Source: Sipunculus nudus (lineage: Eukaryota > Annelida > Sipuncula > Golfingiida > Sipunculidae). From it: DNA of 64,000 nucleotides. The first letter of the stretch is position 1; every line of letters begins with the position of its first letter. Location of the stretch: contig CM049310.1 of the NCBI GenBank assembly GCA_026874595.1, forward strand, positions 66,356,056 through 66,420,055, in the 5' to 3' direction. This document shows positions 56,656 through 64,000 of the stretch, piece by piece. Under the pieces are notes generated by a model. That model was not told the origin of the DNA. It did not search any database and saw nothing but the letters and a program-made list of their open reading frames with translations. The position numbers and the translations under genes were made by a program.

Positions 56656-57945
56656 GCCCTCAGCTCATAGGCTGATGGGCTATTGTCATCACCCAAGCTG
56701 TCGTGTAAAGGGTCTCAGCTCTTTGTGTCCACTCAACGGAAAAGTGCTCACTATTAAAAGATTCATGTGGACATGTGTTCCGCGCTTGAATTTAAAATCT
56801 TTACTTCCTTTCGACAAAGTAAAATTGTTTAAGAGGCGATGTAATTGAAATGGGGTTGAGCGGGGATTACAGGTCGTCTCCTGAAAGAGCGTGACAGGCG
56901 AAAAATGTTTTGCTGAACATTTGTAGAGGGTTAGGGTAAAGACATATCAATAGTCCATTTCATTTTTGGGGTAATAATATATATTTGCTTATAAACCATT
57001 CCGACAAAGGACCATTCCTTTGTCCCCGTGTGAAAGCCACCCATTCGTATTTATTTGTTCTGCCATGCGCAAGGTGATCTCGTGTTACTGAAGCATGACA
57101 GTGTTCATACATGAAACGCATACACGTGAACACATGACTGATATTAAAGGAGATTCTGGTGGAGGTCTGTACGCCCTGACTACAGATTCTAGTTTGTTAT
57201 CAATTTAAAGAAGTACTGGTGATATTTTTTTCATGTTTCACCGTCCCAACAGACAACGGATCTTAACAAATATATGTGACCCCACCCCACCCAACCCGAA
57301 TGATAATTAAGTTGTGGGGTTTCTTTTTAAAAAACAAAAACTTCAAAAACCCATGACTAAGCCGAACTTTTAAAATCATGGTTATCATGGAAAGATATTT
57401 TTATGGAAAAAAATCAACTAACTGTTACCCATGAAAAATTTGTCAAAGGGTGGTCACATCACTGGACTCGGTGCTCAGTGTTGACCAAACTGATAAGCCC
57501 TCGCATTGAAAGCGGAGTCATGTGGTCTTTGGATTAAAAAACTTTACTTCCTTTTGAGAGAGAAAATTCCTTTAGAGGCGTTACAATGGATATGGGGGAT
57601 CAATGGAGATTAAAGTGGACCCGCGTGACCGCGTATTGCACGGAAATGCCTTTTTTGCAGGACATGCGCTCTGGCCACGGTCTTAATAGGCAAGTGAAAA
57701 TCCCCGAGGCGTCTCCTAAAAAAGCGTCACAGGCGTGGAGGACCTTGCAGCACAAAAGAAATAGGGGCACCTTATGGGGAAATATTAAAATTATTAATTT
57801 TTCAGCTTAATAGGACAAAATAAAACAAACTTGTCCTAGAAGAGCACACCACCGATACTTCTGCCGAATTTGGAGAGTCAAATCAGAACGGAAGCAGGTA
57901 AACCATGGTCTAGAAAAAAACCCAAATCCGTATTAATTATATAGG
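56656..57945. repeat. ~1.91-kb repeat unit, copy 3 (right part) with a small insert at its edge
   Basis: 56,656-56,790 is a short unrelated segment (CTCAGCTCATAGGCTGATGGG). From about 56,800 to 57,945 the sequence follows copy 1's 50,265-51,395, ending CCCAAATCCGTATTAATTAT. It lacks the left ~0.8 kb. Confidence 0.75.
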
Positions 57946-58335
57946 TATAGATATCTCAAATTGAATTTTTTATTTTTGGAATATATCCACCAGGGAGCGC
58001 TGCAATACCAACACTTCAAAATATTATTTTCGTCTCATAGATTCAAAACTATAAACAATGTCCCAACTTTTATTACAGAATCTGAAACTGCAGTCAATGG
58101 GCTTATTCCAGGGAACACTTGACCTCATTCTGCTGTTCCCATGGTAACCTATTTTAGAGTAAAATTTTCGGTATTACGTTAGCTTTTGATTCTTTGTCAT
58201 TTGTTAAGCCAGAGAGGTGTAGGTTTTTGCACCTAGTAGAAATAAATAAGTATAACGAGATTTTATTTCGAGTTTTTGGATCTGGTCACCAGTGGGCGCT
58301 GTACAATAATTCGCCAGATTTAAAAAATCACGCCT
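57946..58335. repeat. Repeat family with CTCF-like motifs (right copy)
   Basis: CCACCAGGGAGCGCTGC at 57,987-58,003 and TCACCAGTGGGCGCTGT at 58,286-58,302 flank CCATGGTAACCTATTTTAGAG. This matches the order of motifs at 48,246-48,770. Confidence 0.65.
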
Positions 58336-60060
58336 AGGAATAAGCATCAAATCTGTTTACTTTTGTTTCTGAGGGTAAACTATAAGAATCAAATAAAAAT
58401 TGTATACACGGAATATTCAGATGCATGAATTTTATAAAGAACATTAATTACTATGTGGCAAAAGTTGATTGGGAATAATTTATATTTGGAATCGAAATAT
58501 TTATCGTAGCGATAAATATTTAACTAGATAAATCAAACGGTTTGGTTCCATAATTGCATGATGTCACCAATTTTATGTAGAATATCAAGGTATGAATCTT
58601 ATCTAACAAATGTTCAATAAAAATGCTTATATTTGTAGCATCTTTGAGACACCAGGTCACCTCTAGGCAGACTTTTACTTGAAGCCCCAAATGTCTTATG
58701 TGTCGTTTTAAGATTCTATTTATGAATTTATTTATCTAAGATTTTACATTCAACCATCATCACTTAAATACAAAATTGGAATTTCTTATCGAGATCGTTG
58801 TGATCTTGGAAGGGAGCACATTCTATTTAGATGCCCTTATCATGCACATAACGTTTGAGAGTGAAATCAGTTGCGAATATATTATAAAATATTCTCAAAT
58901 ATCCATTTATCATTGTTGAAACATCAGGATTGAAATTATTAGAATATAAACATCTAGGTTGAAAGAAAGAGTTGAAAACTTGAAAAAGATTTAATTTTTG
59001 TTTAAAACCAACTTAGTACATGCATAAACATACATACAGATTAGATTTTATAATCACACATGCATTAGTATGTTATATATTATCTGGGCTGTTGTATCCC
59101 TTTTAAAAGATATATTCTAAATTTTTTTTTAATTTCGTAGAACTCTAACATATTGAAAGAAATTTCGTGTAAGTTTTGTGTAGTACATGTATATTTGTTG
59201 ATGTTCCAGCGATGTCCTAAATGAATTTTCATTTTTGTTATATACAGCTGTTTTAATATTGAATAAAATCTTAATTATAAATGCATTTTTAAAGACCTGC
59301 ATTTACAGCCATGTTTCCATGGTAACCATTGTAATTTACAAGGTCATAATAATTTTTAAATAAATAGCCATGTTGTTTTTAAACATAGAAAAATGAAACA
59401 AGCAACAACATGCGGGAAACAACATGGGAATTTTCTATTGTACATTTTGTATTCCTTATTTGTTTAATTTATGGTAATATATTTAATATATATAAATTTT
59501 TAATTTAAAAGTGCAATTTTAGCCATTTCAAATAAAAAAAACGTTATAAACATGGTTTTCCTTCTTTGCTTAAATATTCCCTTTGGGACAGGGAACATAT
59601 ATTCTTCATAGTTTATAACTTTTGTTCAGTTATATGGCCTGTATATGCATGTAAAGGTTTATGCAAAAAAAGTTACCATAATATTAAATGTGTACATATA
59701 TAACCATCACTGGAACTGTTCTTGCAGTTTATAAATAACTTGCAACTGTATCTGTTACGGTTGAGTGCTTAAATAATATTCACCGAGATCTATTTTATGC
59801 GTAAATAATTTGCAATATATTGTATAGGTAATGTTATTAATATTCTGAAGCTTATGGGGGACATGAATTTTTTATGAAGATGGCGATTACTTGGGGTAAC
59901 GTATGTAAAACCATGTCAGTCATCACTGTTGTCAGATTCCAGATCCAACCTTTCATTTGCACACTCATGTCGAATAGTGTATACTGTGCCATTCTTTCGA
60001 AATTTCATATAGATTTCTACAAACAAGCCTTTTTTTCACATTTTTGGATAACTAATGTAA
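58336..60060. other. AT-rich non-coding stretch
   Basis: Nothing supported. The ORF at 59874-60074 lacks a domain. Confidence 0.35.
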
Positions 60061-61272
60061 CTATAAATAACTAGTGACCCCAAAATCAAAAGGAAACTTC
60101 CCTTATTGGCAGGTGCACCACATGTCGATGATGGAAGGATTGAGATGAAAAGTTTGGCTTAAAATGCATCCATTATCTTTCTTAAGTAGTGGGTCCTGTG
60201 ACATTGACCTTTGATCTTATGACCCCAGAATCAACAGTTCTTACTTTAGTGGTTGGCCATATTAAAGTCAAGTTTGCAACCAATATTTCAAACCAAACTG
60301 GTGTTATCATCTTGAAACTAATATGTGGATAGATGGCCCCCATGACCTTGACCTTTGACTTTGTGACCCCAAAAGCCATAAGTTACTTCTACTACTGGCA
60401 AGTGAGCAACATCTGGAAGATAGAAGGTTTGGAACAGAAAGTTTGGCTAAAAATACATTAACAGTCTTTTTAAAGAGGTGGGTCCTGTGACCTTGACCTT
60501 TGGCCTTATGACCCCAAAATCAAAAGGGTTCTTACATTATTGGTGGGTCATATATAAGACAAAATTGAAACCAATATATCAGTCCAAACTGGAGTATTCA
60601 TCCAGAAACAAATTTGTGGACAGACTGCCCCTGTGACCATGACCTTTGACCTTGTGACCCATATTCAATCAGGTTCTTCCCCTTTCAGCAGCTAAGCTAT
60701 ATGTGCAAGATGCAAGCTTTGGGATTAAAAGTTTGGCTCAAAATGCATCTTCGGTCTTATTAAATAAGTGGGTACTCTGACCTTGACCTTTGACCTCATG
60801 ACCCCACAATTCAACAGAATCTTCCCCTGTTGGCAGGTTTTGCAATATCTTGAAGATGAAAGGTTTGCGATGAAAAGTTTGGCAACAAATGGGTATGCAT
60901 TCTTTTTAAAGAAATAAGTCCTGTGACCTTGACCTTTGCCCATTGGACCCCAAAATCGACACGGTTCTTCCTTTAGTGGTGAGTTATATGTAAGTTAAGT
61001 TTGAAACCAATATGTCAAACTAAATCGAAGTTATCATCTGGAAACTAATTTTTGAACAGATGGCCCCTGCGACCTTGACCTTTGACCATGTGACCCAAAA
61101 TTTAATTATGCTCTCCCCATACTGGCAAGTCAGCTAAATGCGCAAAATGGAAAGTTTGGGATGTAAAGCTTAGCTTAAAATGCAGCCATAATATTTTTGT
61201 GAGTCCTGTGACCTTGACCTTTGACCTTGTGACCTCAAAATCATACAGGTTCTTGCTTTAGTGTAGGGCCAT
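60061..61272. repeat. Dimeric ~145-bp tandem array with TGACCTTGACCTTTGACC cores
   Basis: Eight cores start at about 60199, 60343, 60488, 60634, 60778, 60924, 61070 and 61209, a spacing of 139-146. Alternate units differ: one type has GTTCTT...TTAGTGG...GGTTGGCCATA and ACCAATAT, the other CTTCCCC...GGCAG and AAAAGTTTGGCTCAAAATGC. So the true period is ~290 bp. Minus ORFs are translations. Confidence 0.88.
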
Positions 61273-63345
61273 AGGGGACTCTTAAATTCTATGCATGCCA
61301 CACATAACAGAGGCCAAAGCGAGGCCAATGGGGAATAACAAAGACACGTGCTCACTTGTCACAGCAGTAACACATGTGCTGATACAGGTTAGCTCAGCAA
61401 GGCAGGTCGTGTCACAGCCTATTCTGTTCCTTCATCCTACTCATTTACTAATTGGACATCAGATTTGATTTTTCATTAGTTTTCATAAGTGATCCAGGTA
61501 GAAAGAAACAGTGGAAATTACTAATTAATTCATACATCTGGACGAGGGACTCTTTGTGATTGTGTGTTCATATGTTCCTGGTTTGGTCTGCTGTTTGTTA
61601 TATTTGTTCATAGAATTAAGTAAATGAACAACCATTTAAGATCAATGATTTTTAATGATCCGTATCAATTTATAAAGGCACATATTAAAATATCATTTTT
61701 AGATGGTCCATGCCCTCATTTGTTTTGCCTTACCTTTATTATGTACTTGTCAAGATATTTTAAAATACTGTGCTGTTTCACAAAATCTGTGTCCATACAC
61801 ATGCAATTAATTGTACTTTATTAAAATAAATAAATAACATAAATAAATAATGATAGAAGACTACCAACATATTAAACTTGATGGTGACATTTAGCAAAGA
61901 TCTGCATACAGTTTTTACCAGCCAAGCATTGATCCCCTTACTGGTTTATAGATAATAGATACATTGGTATGTCTCAATTGGTTGAAGGGGCTTACATTTT
62001 ATATTACCAAAACTTAATGTCATCATTTTATCTCATTTTTACTTGAGGCCCTCTAAGATGGCATCTGTGGATAGCTTTAAGGCCCTTAAATTACATGATT
62101 GCGAAACAATTATAGATATATCCCCACATGACCAGCCTAGACCCACTGCAATTTAAAGAATATTTAACTCATGCAATTCTTGTGTCACCGTTTCCATTGT
62201 TTGTCAATGCAGTTTATGTCACACAGCTGTAGGACACGCCGTCAGTATATTTTAACTCTTTATTCATAACAAATATGAAGTTTTAGTATATGACACATTA
62301 CTTTTCATATTCGATTTATAAAGAATTTTTGAAGGAACTAACCCGAGTTAAAAGGTGTGGAGCTTGTGAAGTGTTGAGCATTAATTAAAATGAATATATT
62401 ATTCCATAATTCATACCTTACATATTTTTATATTTTTTTCTCAAATTATGTAAAGTCTTGCGGGAAAAAGGTGTCATTTATAAAATTCTGTTTCTGCCCA
62501 TGCACAAATATAATCCTTTCCATGCCCAGGAACTCACCATATCACTATCTAATGAGGAGCGATATATTTTTTTAAATGACCTGTGACATAGTGTTTCACT
62601 TGACAGCTATGTGTTGGTTATGCCACTAAAAATACAGTGTATTTTCTATTGGTGCCAGATACAGCATACCTACATCTATATTTTAATAGGCTTGTGAATA
62701 GAAAACATTTCATAATTTCATTTCAGAACACTTTTACAATCACAGAGGCAGACATGTTTCATTTATGCTTTATTAGTCTTTATTAAGTTAATGACTTCAT
62801 AATTGCAGTATAAGCAGCGTACTGCCGAAAGTGTTTTGGTGTGTGTGTCTCTCGGTGCCTACTGTACATGAAACAAGAAACTTAGTATTAATGAACACAA
62901 TCAGAGGAACCATGCACAGACCACCTCATTCTGTGCCATCTGGAATGTGTATCAGTCAGCACCTGTGCCCGACACTTGTATATCTTGATATTTTAATTGA
63001 CCTCGGGCAATTAATGGCATCCTGTGGTTTGATTCATAGCTAGCATAGACCGTAGAGCCAAGTAGATGTGAGCCCAAGGGTCTTTAACTTTATTATGTTA
63101 AGAGTCACAGGAAAGTACCTCCCTTACAAGTCCGGTTCACATTGTGCTCATAGCAGTAGATTCCTTTGTATTTATACTTCTTTCCAGATGCTTTTAACAA
63201 AATTTGTTTGTAAGCATCCACAAATTTGAAGTGGATAAATGTAACAACTGACAGGTCTGTGTTGCTGTACATAGCCATGGTGAGTGAGCACGTGCTCCCT
63301 GTTATTCCCAGTAAGCCTCGCTTTCGCTAGCTGATTAATTATTCA
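61273..63345. mobile_element. ~2.07-kb insertion with inverted-repeat arms, inside the 145-bp array
   Basis: The array stops after GGGCCATA (61,272) and its sequence resumes near TTGAAATCC at about 63,352. Near the ends, AAAGCGAGGCCAATGGGGA...CACGTGCTCACT (61316-61356) pairs with AGTGAGCACGTGCTCCCTG...GCCTCGCTTT (63283-63324). No ORF of substance inside, so this is probably a nonautonomous DNA element. Exact termini and target duplication are not resolved. Confidence 0.6.
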
Positions 63346-63600
63346 TGAGGAATTGAAATCCATGTGTCATTACAACCTGGAGTAATCATCTGGAAACAAA
63401 TTTGTGTGGATGGACAGATGTACAGACAGACAGACAAAAAGACAGACTGGGTGATTACTATATGGCATCCACTTGTGATCAATAAACACACCAGGTTTTG
63501 GGACACTAAATGTAATTACAGCTGAGAAACTGACTTGATTGTTGTTATTTCATAGTTAAAAAATAGAAAAATATTCGTTAAAATAACAAAATATACAGAT
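63346..63600. repeat. Resumed array sequence, then a (CAGA)n tract
   Basis: TCATCTGGAAACAAATTTGTG continues the 145-bp family, followed by CAGACAGACAGAC at about 63,422-63,436 and unique sequence. Confidence 0.55.
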
Positions 63601-64000
63601 GGCGCTACCACATTTCGGGAACTGACAAAACTAGTCATGGTCAATATTCAAGGCAAGATTCATGACAATCCATGCATTAATTAGCAAGATATTGAAGATT
63701 TTGTATTATATTTTTGATTATTCTGGGGGGTACTTTCAAGCCCCATCGCTCGGAGGATATAGGTAACAGTGACCTAATTTCAGGTTTCCAAGGAGATTTT
63801 TTTATTGACCTCCTTGGATGTTAACTTAGAAGTTTCTATGACCAGCAGTTACGATTTGTGCCCTGCTAACGGACGGCCAGACGACCGGACGGTCGGACGG
63901 ACGACGGACAAAGCGCCATTCCTATACCTCAGTTGACTAAAAATTGATGCTTGCATTTTTCTTCTCCCATCTTGGAAAAATGGCGGCCATATTTTAACCA
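63601..64000. repeat. Copy of the 34.3-35.1 kb repeat type, ending in a GGAC tract
   Basis: AGCCCCATCGCTCGGAGGAT, GACCTAATTTCAGGTTTCC and GCAGTTACGATTTGTGCCC match 34,900-35,050. The (GGAC/GGTC)-rich tract (63,868-63,905) and a degraded CTCAGTTGACT segment follow. The last bases (AAAATGGCGGCCATATTTT) form a palindromic repeat end. Confidence 0.65.

Noticed and set aside
50984-57810. Similar ORFs in two copies of the 1.91-kb repeat (50984-51226 and 57586-57810), suggesting a conserved protein
   Set aside because: Comparing the copies, most base differences change residues (e.g. Ser to Trp, Gly to Leu, Glu to Lys), so there is no sign of purifying selection; similarity is from repeat ancestry.
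63940-64000. ATGGCGGCC at the right edge as a gene start
   Set aside because: It sits in a palindromic AAAATGGCGGCCATATTTT repeat end following a dispersed repeat; no frame can be followed past the window.

Overview
The window looks like AT-rich animal nuclear DNA. Introns have GT/AG ends, exons are short and far apart, and most of the sequence is microsatellite, minisatellite, MITE-like and LTR material. The repeat vocabulary resembles what I associate with bivalve or other lophotrochozoan genomes: hairpins built on AGCTCAGCTGACT, GGAC/CAGA tracts, TGACCTTGACCTTTGACC units, and elements that start ATGCCCCCGCC. That assignment is inferred from memory, not from a search. I see no rRNA gene, convincing tRNA gene or CRISPR array, and no complete conventional multi-exon gene.

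Layout. 1-4,076 (minus strand): a decayed block of small, tightly packed and sometimes overlapping ORFs, best explained as part of an endogenous Polinton/Maverick (adinto-like) DNA element. It holds a WEVAL-motif structural-type protein, a basic core-like peptide, two small membrane proteins and a broken gene with a CARD-like death-fold domain. No polymerase, integrase, ATPase or protease gene is visible; the block is cut by the window's left edge.

4.5-9.0 kb: four weak candidate exons of an unrecognised plus-strand gene. 10.5-11.3 kb: a short GC-rich promoter-like stretch (CCAAT, YY1-like, CRE, CTCF-like and poly-G motifs) ahead of a candidate first exon. 22.8-26.5 kb: the best cellular gene signal, a plus-strand first exon plus further exons encoding a SAM domain, with an in-frame-compatible alternative exon encoding one C2H2 zinc finger. 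20.8 kb (minus), 32.2 kb (minus) and 43.4 kb (plus) hold single orphan exon candidates.

The rest is repeat-rich. Notable items are a nested solo LTR with a 4-bp target duplication (29.37-29.84 kb) inside a ~79-bp tandem array; a hAT-type MITE with an exact 8-bp target duplication (42.53-42.93 kb); a 3.1-kb minisatellite with kappaB-like decamers (45.1-48.2 kb); a composite 48.2-58.3 kb block containing ~1.91-kb repeats, a 14-copy ~119-bp palindromic satellite and ~180-bp repeats; and a dimeric ~145-bp array carrying nuclear-receptor-like sites (60.1-61.3 kb), interrupted by a ~2-kb insertion with inverted ends.

The most unusual biology is the CARD-like gene inside the viral-type cassette. 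The most informative architecture is the set of nested insertions with readable target duplications.
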